This document shows positions 13,467-26,000 of a DNA stretch of 64,000 nt, piece by piece (the stretch's first letter is position 1; the number at the start of each line of letters is the position of its first letter). The notes under the pieces are model-generated. The model was given only the letters and a program-made list of their open reading frames with translations. It was not told the origin of the DNA and did not search any database. The position numbers and the translations under genes are program-made. This DNA comes from Brugia malayi (lineage: Eukaryota > Nematoda > Chromadorea > Rhabditida > Onchocercidae): positions 6,065,001-6,129,000 of the forward strand of contig NW_025062476.1 of NCBI RefSeq assembly GCF_000002995.4, given 5' to 3'.

Positions 13467-16400
13467 GCTCAATACTTTCAATTTTCTAGTTGGATTCACT
13501 CTTTTTCCTCAAACATTTAAAGAGAGAAAGGGATGTACTATGCGGATACGAGAAAGACAACATGATTTTATTGGAAAATATGGATTCCGCGTTGGTTAGT
13601 ACTTGCAGTTATCCTTAATGTTATGTCAACATGTATCCATATTTATTTATTTGCTCATTACTTTTCTTGGAACTTTTTTGTTGGAAGAAAAAAAAAAGTG
13701 TGCTAAGTGAAAATAAAGTTAATCATTAAAGTAGAAAAGCAACGTCCTATCATCCGAGATTATTGCCATCTCACCATTTCTGAATATTTATGGTAGTCTT
13801 GAAGTTTAATTAAATAAATATCATCATTATTTCAATTTAAAAATAATGCCGAGTAAAGATTTTTCAAAAATCGAACTCTATGAACTTATCCGTATCTAAA
13901 AGAACAACAAATATATGAACTGTAAATGTGAGTTCCAACGATTCAACTGGCGTTCATGAAATTTACTGCTTTATAAAAATTAATTTGTCGATAGAGGAAA
14001 ATAATTTTAAAAAAAAGTTGGTATTTTGTTAGCCGCCAACTTCACAGCACTCAGTGAGAATGATTTTTTAATTTTAAAATTCTGATGAATGCATAGTTCA
14101 GTCCTGTTATGTTCTTTGAAAAGATAACAGAAAGAAAGCAGGAAATAAATGAGAATGAACAGGCATTAGATTTCTGTTTCATTTTTTCGTTCGTCACATT
14201 TTTCAATTTTCATATTACAAGGTTAAATCATATATGATCAGTTTTCTAATATTGTTAATTTAGAAAGAAAACGAAGATTTTAAAATTTCTAAGCCTATGG
14301 GCTCCATGATTCCCCAATGGAACAGTTGTTTGTCATTTATAGCCATTTATTAAAGTTCCAAGTTTTCATAGACACTCCGCAAAAATTTAGCAATTATTTG
14401 ACTCTCAATTTCCGGATGCTCTCGGAATTGAATATTTAGGAGAGCCAAAGAGAAATTAGGAAGAATTGGATCATAATAGAGAGAGAACTGCGTATATCAG
14501 AATATAAAATTAATGAGCTACTAGCATCTTGTGAAAAATGTCACTTTTAGGACAGTCATAGCTGTTAGTGTTACTGAAGAATACATGTTTTGAATACAGC
14601 CTATTTCATAATTTTCCTGCAAAGTCATGTTTTGCTGAAATGAATAAATTTAGTTTTGCAATTAGTCGAGATGTACAACGAAGGATATCAAATAAAACTC
14701 GTATATATCGAATAAATGTTATATATTCGACATATAATAAGATATATCGAATAAAATTTGTAGATTAACAGCTATTTTTCTCGTTTAATGCTAATCACCT
14801 AGCATCCGTATCCACTCCTTCCATTTATTTATATCATTTGTTAATGACAGTGCTGTATTTTAAAATGGACTAAATAATCAACTAAGTGATAGCTAATTTA
14901 AAAGTTTAAATACGTCTTCAAGTAAATAACAAATGAAAATCTTGGAGGTACAAACTAGACTAACGAGAGCAATAACACAAAGCAATGCTAGATGAAAGAG
15001 CTAGATGAAAAGACTCGTTCTTATGGTCACTTATGCAGCCGGTATTCAGATCGATCTTATCTGAACTATAAGTTTGCTGAAACGGGAAATGACCCAGTAA
15101 ATAATGAATGACATTGCAGTTACCCTTTACAGAATTTCTATTAATTTTTTTTCTTGTTATTTTTGCTCGAGAAAATGCAAATTTATGTCATCAAAAGTGA
15201 CTACTGGCTGCAAACATGGAAGAACAGTTGTTTTTAAACAGTTAATTCAAAGGAAAATACGATATAATACAAATAAAATGTACTTTAAATAAGAGTCAAC
15301 CTCAGAAGCTTTTGAAAGTTTCTTGATAATCTTCTGTCTCTATCGAATAGCAAAGTTCGTATGCACCACTTCAAATCTTCCTACACAACCAATTTGAGTG
15401 TTATATCAACATATTACAGAAAATGATTTTAATTTTGTTTTACTTACCGATTTCTGCCAGGATGTTTTTTGCTCGGATTTCTTCATATCATTATTAGGAA
15501 AAATAGAATTTTACAATATTATTTATGAAATGATTATCTACTTCAAAATAAACTTATTTAAATAGTTATTTGTTTTCTGTCCAGAGACTTCTACAAAAAC
15601 TTTTGTCCTTTCTATACAACTTTTAACAAAGGCTTGTTGACAGATTTTTAGAATCTTAGGTCTATTTTGAACTAAGCAAGGTGGTGATATATTTTCGTTG
15701 GTTTTTCGCTGAATACTGAGAACAAAAAGCAAATCATACAGACGATTACCGAATGTTCTGCACATGAACTTTAAATATATTCTAATGTTTCTAACACAAT
15801 ATAGAAGGATATCTTTAACTGGGATAAGGAAGAAGGAAGGAAGAAATATCTGGTAGTTGTGAAATATGATAATAATCAGAAACATCTCAATGATTGCATT
15901 TTGTTTTCTTATTTTGTATTGAAATTTGAAATGTGATATGTTTCTCATACATATTATTGAAAATAATTTCTATAAATATACGAAGGAGTGCCAAGATCCT
16001 TTGTAAATAGTTTAATAAAAGAGAATAATTGGTCCTAGGAAAACAATTACTCAAAAAAACTGTCATTAATTTTGATCACAATTTCTTAAAGCTCATGAGG
16101 CTATATCAAATTGAAATTCTTAAGTTCAAAAATCAGCAATTATTATTTAACGATAATAAGCTATTATTTTAGTATTAATTCGCTCAAAAATAACTTAATC
16201 CTCTAATGCACACTAAAGATCAAAGAGATAACATTTCAAGTAAACAACATTTTTTTCGTTATTTGAGTTTTTTTGTCGATTGTTTGATGTGATTTTTATG
16301 AGACACTCCATTTTAAATGAAATTGGATAAATCTGTCATCAAAGTCTTCGGTGAAAATTAGTGCATAGTTTGTTGCAAGCTATTATGCTAGAATGAATAA

Positions 16401-18418
16401 TACTTGCTATTAACTGTTTATTAGCTATAAATTTCGATTGTAATTCAACTTTTGAATCGCAACAAACATATAATTTGATTATGTAAGAATACACAACCAA
16501 TGATTTCCTTATAATAAATTGCAATTTTCTGGATTTCTCTTGTGCATATGTTAGTAGTAGGAAACTAGTAGTAATAATTCTGATAAAATATGCATACCTA
16601 AAAAAGTGTCATTTGAACGAATTGGAATGAATAGCACTTTTAAAAAGTACAACAGATATTTTTTAAAGCTCATTACCGTTTCTAAATTGGATATTGAACC
16701 ACTAGCTTTATCTACTAAATAATTTTCATTCAAAGAGAGAAATTATTGGGGCATAAAATATTGCCATATGTACTAACCTATTATTTTTCATTCTTTCTTT
16801 TAAAATATCTTTTCCAGCATTAAATCTAAAAGTTGCACCACATACATAAGTTATTTCTCTCTTTCTTTGCACCAGTTTTGGGTTAGGCCAACGAGAAAGG
16901 TATGGGTAGGATAAAAAGTAAAAAGAAAAAAGCGCGTATTTTATTTGATAGGAAGCATTTGTTTTCCATCAAACATGCAAAAAGGAGACATTTTCTGAAA
17001 AAAATTTTCTACGACATATATATTCTCATGTCCTTGACATTAATTTTCAAACCTATAAACACCTTTTTGTTTCATGGAACAACCCGAAAATTGTCCGAAT
17101 AAACGTAAAGTTACGTAGTGCAATCAGAAGAGAAGAGAGATAAATATCAGCGCTTGCATCTATTTTTTCTGCTCCTACTTTGAAAATATGGACAGCTTTC
17201 AACATGAAAGAAAAATTCTTGTCCTGAGATATACAAGCTTATGATGTTCCTTTCCACTCACCAGACTTCTTAGTTTATGTTGCTAATTTAAACTGGAGTG
17301 ATTTCTTATTTCAAAAGGGATGATCATAATATGGCACTTTACATCAACCTGATATGCTTTTAGATAGTTGATTTTAAATGTCCTTCTTTGATGCAATTCT
17401 CAAAAATTAAAGTACATTTATCAAGATTTTACCACTTCTAGATGAAAACATCATGAATTTTTGGGCGATACTGTAATAAGAAAGCAGATTTTTGTGAATT
17501 GTAATTATTATATGTTATATTGAACGGAATTACTGATTTGATTTTTTGTTTCAGATCTTGAAATGAGAAAAGAATGATGAATTAAATGGATTTGTTGGGA
17601 AGGGTCAACACTTTAACAGATAGACTTTCATTAGTATAGATAGATTAAGACAAGAAAGAAAGGAGAAAGAAATTGTTTGAAAACAAATAATTTCTGGATA
17701 ATGCCATGATTTCCCGTGGGTATTTGCTTAGATCATCATAAGGAAGGACCCAATCATCTCAAAACAGGCATTTGAATATTTGAAATGAGTATGTACCTTC
17801 GATTCTATCTAATATTCCGTCTTTTCAGGATGATAACATTCAAATTAGCAAGCATTCTCGTATGATCCTTTGTCCATTTCATTGCTCTTTCATAAATATT
17901 TTAAGAAGAATTAATGTCTTAGTGAAATTCCACCAAGTAATTGCATTCTTATTTTTCTCACCATCGGCTGTGTTCTTTTGAATGCATTATCTTTGAAATT
18001 GAGTTTTATCTCAAATCGCATTTTCCTTATGGTTCAACAAAAATCCAATCAAAAAATTCAATTATTGGCAACTCGTTTGCACTTGCTTTATAAGTAAGGA
18101 GATTTTACGAAAGATAATTTATTGTGGATCATAGCCGCTTGATAATATTTAATTTGAGTTGTAATTATGTGAGATTATGGCGTCTTTAGCGCGAAATAAA
18201 TCCATTGGATGAGTGATAGAATCATCAATGGAATAGCCAATTAACAAAAATAATAAAACATCAGAAGTGGTAGTATGATTTTTAATGGTAATGGCAATAG
18301 TAGAAACAAGGATGTTTGATCGTAGTGACAATTGTTGTCTTTTGTTTCACTGTTACATCTCTAAAAATCACACAAATAACTGTTTGAATGCGGAAATTTC
18401 GAAGATATCCTTGTTAAT

Positions 18419-18483
18419 GGTTATGGTAATGATGACAGTTATAATAATAGTAATCCTTTGTAATTATCATCATTTACCATAAC
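18419..18483. repeat. Imperfect inverted repeat (hairpin-forming)
   Basis: GTTATGGTAATGATGA near 18420 is matched by TCATCATTTACCATAAC at the right end, the reverse complement with one extra T. The arms are about 16-17 bases around a 30-base AT-rich middle. It could be a stem-loop RNA or just two runs of ATG/ATA-rich simple sequence. Confidence 0.6.
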
Positions 18484-19684
18484 TATCGTCATAAAATATG
18501 CATGCCGAAACAAATATTCTCCTTGAAAAATTCTAAGCAAGTGGAAATAAAATATTGAACGAATTTAATTTCATGAAATGGACCATTCTAAGTGCTTACA
18601 TTATTCAAAGTATGAAGTTCTAGAAACCACGAAGTTTACTAATAAATCTGAGGAAGAAGTTTATCAAAGTTATGGCATTCTTCAATGTATGATGCAGACG
18701 TTTCGTACTCAGTCACTTAATTAACAAAAACAGCTATGACCCTTTACTATTGCAAATAAATTTGACAATCATTCCCAAAGGAGTAGCATAAAGAAGAAAT
18801 GATAGGAAAGGAAAGGATAAGAACACACTGAAACATCTGTTGCATTATAATAAGCAATACTGCCAACTGTAGTAAATGAAGCAATGTCATCTGCCAGAAG
18901 ATCACAGATCAAATTCAGTTTATTCATCCATTATAATGAATTATAATAATAATACAATACAATATCACACATATACATCAATCTAATCAATATTAACAGG
19001 TACAATTCTTATAACGAAATCTTTCATGGAATAAAAGGCAGAGATTTGTGACGATTGAAATAGGGTGAAATTAAAATATCTGCAAAATTCAAATAACCAT
19101 GATATTGCAAGATTATAATATTTTGTTAGAAAATGTGATTTTTATGTTGTTCTTTTTGGTATGTTTAAGCTTCAGAATTTTAATGCTTTAGACTTATCTT
19201 TGTTGTTAATCAAAAAAAAAAAAAAAATACCTTGAAAAAGTTATGTGAATTTCTTTTACATCTTCAGTATTATAGAATAGGACAAGAATAAATAACATTT
19301 TAATACATTTTAATTCATAATTACGGCTTACGAGTTTTTGTCTTAGTTGGATAAAATTTGAAATCTAAAAGGCAGTATCTTTGATTTACATTTTTTTTTT
19401 CTGGTTATAACTAAATGGATTTTTAACAGAAATCTAAATTTAGAGAACAATTGAGATAATAATTTATTCAAATACTTGCCGCGCTTCTAATAAATTCTCA
19501 GAAATCATTTGCTTATTTATTTGAAACCAAAATTTAGATTTGAATTAAGCTTGTCATTAAATGAAGTCTTTTATACTCATGATCAAATTAATTGCAAAAC
19601 AAGTAATAATTATAACAATCAAAAGCAGACACCGTAACTGTAATAGATGGATGATGAACACGCGGGCAATTTGGTAAGAATAAA

Positions 19685-19756
19685 GGATACTGTAAAGTAC
19701 TAGGTTACCATAATTGCGGATGGATACTGTAAAGTACTATGTTACCATAATTGCGG
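19685..19756. repeat. Two-copy tandem duplication, ~37-bp unit
   Basis: The unit starting GGATACTGTAAAGTACTA and ending CATAATTGCGG occurs twice back to back (19685-19721 and 19722-19756). The copies differ at one internal base (AGGTT versus ATGTT) and by a two-base AT linker. Near-identity points to a recent duplication, about 260 bases 3' of the lin-31 stop. Confidence 0.9.
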
Positions 19757-20013
19757 TGAAAGTTATTTTATAAATGGACGCTTAAAGATAGCTTGTCGTG
19801 CATGTGTTGATAAGAATAAAGACTGCGATAATTTTAAAATAGAGTGAAATGAAATTTAAGTTCATAAAAGTTCTTGAAATGGTAAGTGCCATTTCAAAGT
19901 CCTACGACGCAAATTTGCAAAAGATGTTCCCATTTGCTGGAATTATAAAATTTGCTAGAAGAAGCGAAAAAATTTTTCAATGATTTTGCTGAAGCTCTGA
20001 TAAGTGATATCAG

Positions 20014-23000
20014 TCAAGCTGGTGATGATAATATTGAGTCAATAGTAAAAGAAGAATTACACATTGATTTTGGTGTTATAATGGTTGAAAAATGAGCTGA
20101 TTGCTGAGTTAAAGAAGGAAACAAAAGAAGACTATGAGTTGTAAGGAAGAATTGTTGTGGATCCATGAAAGTTCCAGATGTCACTGATGATGGCAGATGA
20201 GTGGGAAATAACCATTGGAATGAAGAACATGGAGGTTGGTGATAGGTTATCTTCGGCAATTGATGTTGCGAATCTTCGCTGGTATCATATCTTTGAACCT
20301 GCCCAATAAATAGCATTAGGGCAAATACATTTTAGAAGCAAAAGATACACTGTAATTATTTCCCAAGTTGTTGTATTAAGTTTTGCAGAAAAAGTTATAT
20401 ATTTCAAAACCAATTCCGGTGGTTTTCCTGAATTCATCGGGCACAAAACTTTTGCAGTAACATGAAATTTAGCGAAAATGAGGAAAAATACCTTGAACCT
20501 CTTCCTTCGTCGCAAGCAGCTACCATTTTCAAACATTCCTAGTGCATGTGGATGAACCGCCCAATAAGATCCCTTTCCAGGTCTATCTGGTCGTCGTGGT
20601 ATCTGAAACAGAAATGATTAGATATCGATTGAAATTCATTTTCTTCTTTTCTTTCAATTTAAGTTATTTACAAATCTGCTTCTTTAGTAGCTTTTGTTAG
20701 TAACTTCAATAAATTTGTAATGACAGCAAAGGATTGTTGAATACTGCTTTTAAACATTAAAAGTTAATATTGTATATTACCAATTTTTACAAAAAATTAT
20801 CGAGTTGCAATTAAATAAAAGATGGCAAGTTTGTTTATGGTAAAAAAGACATAGATTTAGGTATCGATTTTATTTGTTTTAAGAAATTGGATTGAATTGA
20901 GGATTAAGATTTCAATTTAAGTTTATGTTGAGTTGTCACTATTATTGCTAATAATTTTAACTTTAGTGAACAGTAAAAGAATTAGAAAAAAAGTAAAAGA
21001 ATGGAGGGGTTTTTAAAGATTAGAATTTTGAAATATACTGATAAGTAAAATTGCTATCTCAGCATTACCGAAAAGAATGAAGTTTCAGTTGCATTATGTT
21101 TGCAGTTTTACATTGTACGGTAGCTCGGTACGCTCTTTTCATTCTCGTTACTGTTGTGATTGCTGTTATTAAAAGTACCAGTTAACTCTATATTTTGCAA
21201 ATGGAAAGTCAAATTAAATAATTAAGTAACAGAGCAGAAGTTAATTATTTAGTATTATTCATTGTTATGTAAAAGTTGAATTGTTCTCAAAGCGAAAAAA
21301 AGCATGAAGCTCGAAGATAAATTATAATAAAACCTTGTTTTGGACCGAAGTTGCTAAATATGCAATAAAAATTACAAAATGGGGACTGAAATTAGAAACG
21401 GAAGATTCTGTCAACTTGATTAGCAGCAAAATGCTGTAGTGTTAAAAAAAAATTAGTTATTAGTGTTTGAACCAGTTTTTTCTTTGATTAAAATAACTGA
21501 CCGACGGAGTAAAGCTGCCCAGGACGGAATGGTAACACTTAGTGCACAGCGGGTGGTTATAGTTTATTTACGATCCCATCCAATATTATATATTTTTGTA
21601 GAGAAAAAAGTGAATGCAAAATAAATCTTCCAAATCGTCCTTCAAAACATTTTTTTTCTTTTTTGTAATTAGTAATTTGGCTGAATGAAAAAGTTCACTT
21701 AAAACTTGCAAATTCGCTATTGTTGAGAGAATATTTGAAGCGAAGTAACAGTGGTAATTAGGATATGCGAATAATTTTTTCTATAAATATTGAAATTCAA
21801 AACTAACTAATTAGCATAAAACTATAAACGAAAGAGGAAGGAGTTTTATTCAATTAAGGAATATTATGAAATTTTATTAAAAGTAAATTAGGAGAAGATA
21901 GCGAGTTTAACAACTCTTATGGTTTTTTATTTTCTTACTTTTTGATTTGATTTTTGAAGAAAAGGAATAAGTTTTGAAATTTTGAGAGAAACAATTCAAT
22001 ATTATATATGCTTAAAAAGTATAAAAAAGTATATTACGTCGATTACTGAGGTCGTTTCATTTCAAACGCATGCACTGTTCTCGCTGATTTAAAAGTAAAT
22101 TTAAAAGTACGGGACTCTTGTTCCTTCATTTCACCAGTCCTCCTAACTTTTAATTTATTGAATATTGAAGCAAAAATGACTAATCAATCCGTTTCTATTT
22201 TAAAATCTTTAAAACGTAGGCCTATTTTTTGATAATTTTATTTGAGTTAGAAAAGAATAAAGAAATCATTCGAATACCTTAACGAAGCAATCATTGAATG
22301 ATAAGTTATGTCTGAGGGAATTTTGCCACCGTTGTGTATTTTTACGATAAAACGGAAATTTATCCATAATGTATCTGTAAATTTCAGTCAACGGGAGCAT
22401 CTTTTCTTCTGAATTCTGTATAGCCATATATGTCAACCAAATATACGAATAAGGAGGTTTCTGCAATGTATATGAAATAGTAAGTCAGATCAGAAGTACT
22501 TCGGACATTCTTCATGGCGAATGAGCATCTTAAACTTATCTAAACAAGATTGATTACCCAGCCAGTCTACACATCTGCTGGGCTAAGATATTGCATTTTG
22601 GTGGAAAGTTTGGAAGAATTGTCGTAGATCTGAAATTTATTCAAACTATTTTCTAAAGAATAAAAAATAAAATCTTATCTGATTAATTTTGATAAACTAC
22701 TCCATAAAGCATTTTAAAACGATTTAATTAAATGGAGTAAACTGTTTGAACGTATATTTAAAAGTAATAGGTTTAGAAAAATGTGGACAAAGTGATAAAA
22801 ACATCTGACCAAGAATATTGGATCTTGTACTGATTTCTGTTCTATTTGTCTACACAGGTAGAAGCAATAAAACAAAGAGTAAATTATAATATGCTTAAGT
22901 GTAAAGTGAATTCATCCTTCTAAACTTATCCACGATACAATGATCAAAGAAAAGTAAATAAGAATAAGCTATACTAAGCTTAATTTCATCATTTAAACAT

Positions 23001-23092
23001 TAATTGTATGCATGACAAATTAGATGAGATAGATGCTTGCAACTATAAATGTTTACCTGATCATCGTAGGAATTTTTTCCAGGTCTTGGCAT
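20014..23092 (-). CDS. lin-31: Forkhead (FoxB) transcription factor LIN-31
   Basis: Sequence-specific DNA-binding regulator; in C. elegans LIN-31 acts in vulval fate choice downstream of Ras/MAP kinase. Four exons close in phase 0: 23057-23092, 22278-22460, 20492-20602, 20014-20298, giving about 204 residues. The first exon encodes only [12 protein letters not shown], closely matching the C. elegans N-terminus. The forkhead domain (about residues 13-110) starts [13 protein letters not shown], carries the recognition helix in [19 protein letters not shown], and continues [18 protein letters not shown] into the basic end CLRRRKRFK. The 94-residue tail is Ser/Thr/Pro/Gln-rich and ends with FTIDSIL, a perfect FxIxxIL EH1-type (Groucho-binding) motif, four residues before the stop. 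Only two S/T-P sites (TPK, SSP) are visible in the tail. Introns are 596, 1675 and 193 bp. The ATG at 22466 just ahead of the second exon is inside the intron and is not the start. Confidence 0.95.
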
Positions 23093-26000
23093 TAGAAAGT
23101 TTACAGCAGCAAACAGGTATTCAGCACTGCAGTTGTAGCTGTTTTCTTGTATTTGTTTCAGCTATTGTTAAAATTCAAAACAAAATCTATCCGAAATTCT
23201 TGAGAAAAGAGAAAGGCACTACAAGTTGAATTGAGCTAACTTAAGATGGTGTGATAAATATCGGTAGTAGCAGTTAAAGAAATGAACAAATAATCGTCAA
23301 GCAACTCATTTCTATCCAGTACAACATAAATATGAACACACATGTGTATGTGTCAACCAGCGAGGTAGGAGGCGAGGCAACCGTTTGATAACTGTCGCAA
23401 GTATTGTCGCGTCGCAACCAGTTTACTTGTGTGGGCGGAGATTGAATAAGCCATGTCAACCAATGACTAAGGCATTCATGGTAATACCATGGGAGGACAT
23501 TCGGAGAGCAATACGCATGTCACTTTGTGTCATCATTTGGTTAACAACACTTTTTCTAGGACATCAGATTACGGTACTCATTTGTTCTTCGTCAAGTTAA
23601 CTTCGTTACTATTCACCAAATAAATATTATCCTTCTTTTGCAAGCATACTTGTTCATTACTTAATGCAATGGTTATATTTTAATTATGTTAATGACTAAT
23701 CAAAATCGTAACGAACATTTCGTGAAATTCATTGTCATTTCTGCATAAGCAATTGCGATTAAAGATTACTATTTTAAAATAAAAAAAAAAAAATGAAGTA
23801 AACTTGAATATATAAAAATATGTAGTATTGTAATTCAGAAGTGATAAATCTATTATAAAATTAATAAACTTCAAAATGATTTAGAGTACTACATCTAATC
23901 TATTAATTAAGTAATTAATAACTCACAGAATGATCAATAAAAATTAATTAACAAGTATATGAGTACGTAAATGAACAAGTTATCAGCTTTATACAACTTT
24001 CTGTTCTAAGAAATACATCAATTACAATCAGTTTGTTTCTGTAAAAAATGACTAATATAATTAAAACTAGCATAATTAAAGAAATAGTAAATGATGGGAA
24101 AAGATTTGATGCAGCATTTATTCTGCTTCAATAAATTTTTCACAAGAAATTCTAAATCAGATAGATGAGGAACATCATTTACTGCTCAATAATATTAATC
24201 AAAACTTTAGCTTGTCTATTCTCTTCAACATTTTTTTCTTTTCCCTCATATGTGAATTGAGGACACCACAGTATAATTAAATTTTTTACTTAATGAAATA
24301 TAGAGATTGTTATTTTATAGTCCAACCACTACAATTGCACTTGAATTCATATTCTTCTGATTTACGACAACCAACTTTTGTTGTTTTCTGTTGATAGGTT
24401 AAAATGTTTTAATGTATTAGAAAGTATTAGAGTATTAGAACAATTTAATTAAAATTTGCTATATGATTTGCAGACATTTTAGTAATTTTAGCAAGTGATT
24501 TTAAAAGCATCTTTTATTTCTGAATATTTTATCATAATACTCAACATTTTTTTGTAAGAGATGGTTTGTTACACTGAGATTATTTTGTGATATTTATTTT
24601 TATAAGGACATGAGATTACAGACCGATACTTAATTCCATATCATTGGTATTATCAGATTTTTGATAATCATGATATCAGGATAAATCATATTCCACCTTA
24701 TCAGTCATAACATCTCATAAGCATTAATAGCGTGATCAATTCAGCTTTCAGGACTAGCAAAAAAGAAAACAGCATATAATTCAAATGTGAGTTTGCTTCA
24801 TTAATTTTGAAGGTCATTTCATACGTCAGTTCATAGGTATCACGTACATCTTCCATCTATCCTTTCCTTCTTCGCATGCAGGACTCTAGTTTAAAAGTAG
24901 CTCACCGCCTTATAGATTGAAACAATTATTTAGTCTATTGCGGTATCTTCAGGGTAAAAAGAATCTGTTCATGTTCCTTCACTCAACTTCAGTATTGTAT
25001 CGGTCCAACTGTCAAAATGCAAATGATCCATCATCTATCACCACCGCATGAAACCCCGCGGAGCTATCAGTACTGAGACGTCCCTTCCATCTTCTCTATA
25101 TTTCCCTTTGAACATACAATGAATTATCGTCATTTACGCAATCGCAACTATCAGATCACTATAATTAGCTAAGTATTCTTTACACTGTTTTTGCTTTTCA
25201 TGTACATCGATTACACCAAATATGAAACTCATTCCATTTGCTCCATGAAATCATGACTCTGCCATTACCCTAATCTTATTACATTATAATACTAAATATG
25301 ATTGTAGTCGACAATCATATTTAGTAATTATCTCTGTTTATCGTCATTGCTGATAACTTTGATAGGAAGTAACTAGTGCCAAATAAATATGCTAAAACGA
25401 TAATGAAAATTAATGACAACATAAACATTTCAAGACAGAATCAGGTTTACAAATTTAACACAGCTGTAAATATTGAGAGGAAGTTGCTAAAAATTCAAAA
25501 TTATGTATTATCAAATTCATAGTTAGAAAAAACCTAATTATAAATTAGTAATATTCTGTAAAGAATCCTTTTTTCTTTTGTTCTTAGTTTGATTATGGAG
25601 ATAACATCGTTCCCAAAACTTCGATTATTCTTACTGTAAAACTTTTTTTTCCATTACAGACACGAATTTAATTCATTTTTACCTTTTCCGATAAATTTCT
25701 CTCTGCGTCATATTATATAAAGAATAAGATTATTAATTCGTGCTATAAATTTTAATTACCTTTGCTACAAAATTGATCCAAAGCGCATTTATGAGTTAAG
25801 ACAAATGAATGTCGTCCAGTTATTCCTATCATTCATTTTCCTTTGCCATCTAATCTTTTTCAAACGTTCCATTCTTCCTCTCGATCGTTCAAGCCTTAAT
25901 TGCTTCCTCAAATTATGGCATCTTCTTTCCCTTATTAATCTTTCGTTTAACAATAGTAACTGATGCAAAACATATCACAAAATTATTCCTTATTGAAATC

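Larger units (their letters stand above)
13467..20013. other. Intergenic region downstream of lin-31, no gene recognised
   Basis: AT-rich, with only short chance frames. The longest, 15538-15948 on the minus strand, has 136 codons and reads as hydrophobic and basic low-information sequence without splice partners or family similarity. The region includes an inverted repeat at 18419-18483 and a two-unit tandem duplication at 19685-19756. The last few hundred bases before 20014 should hold the lin-31 3' UTR. Confidence 0.55.

Noticed and set aside
15538..15948. 136-codon minus-strand open frame
   Set aside because: Ile/Phe/Lys/Asn-rich with no motif, no flanking exon signals and no homology I recognise.
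22461..22466. ATG CAG just ahead of the forkhead exon as the lin-31 start
   Set aside because: The CAG is the splice acceptor; the true N-terminus is the 12-codon exon at 23057-23092, which matches C. elegans LIN-31.
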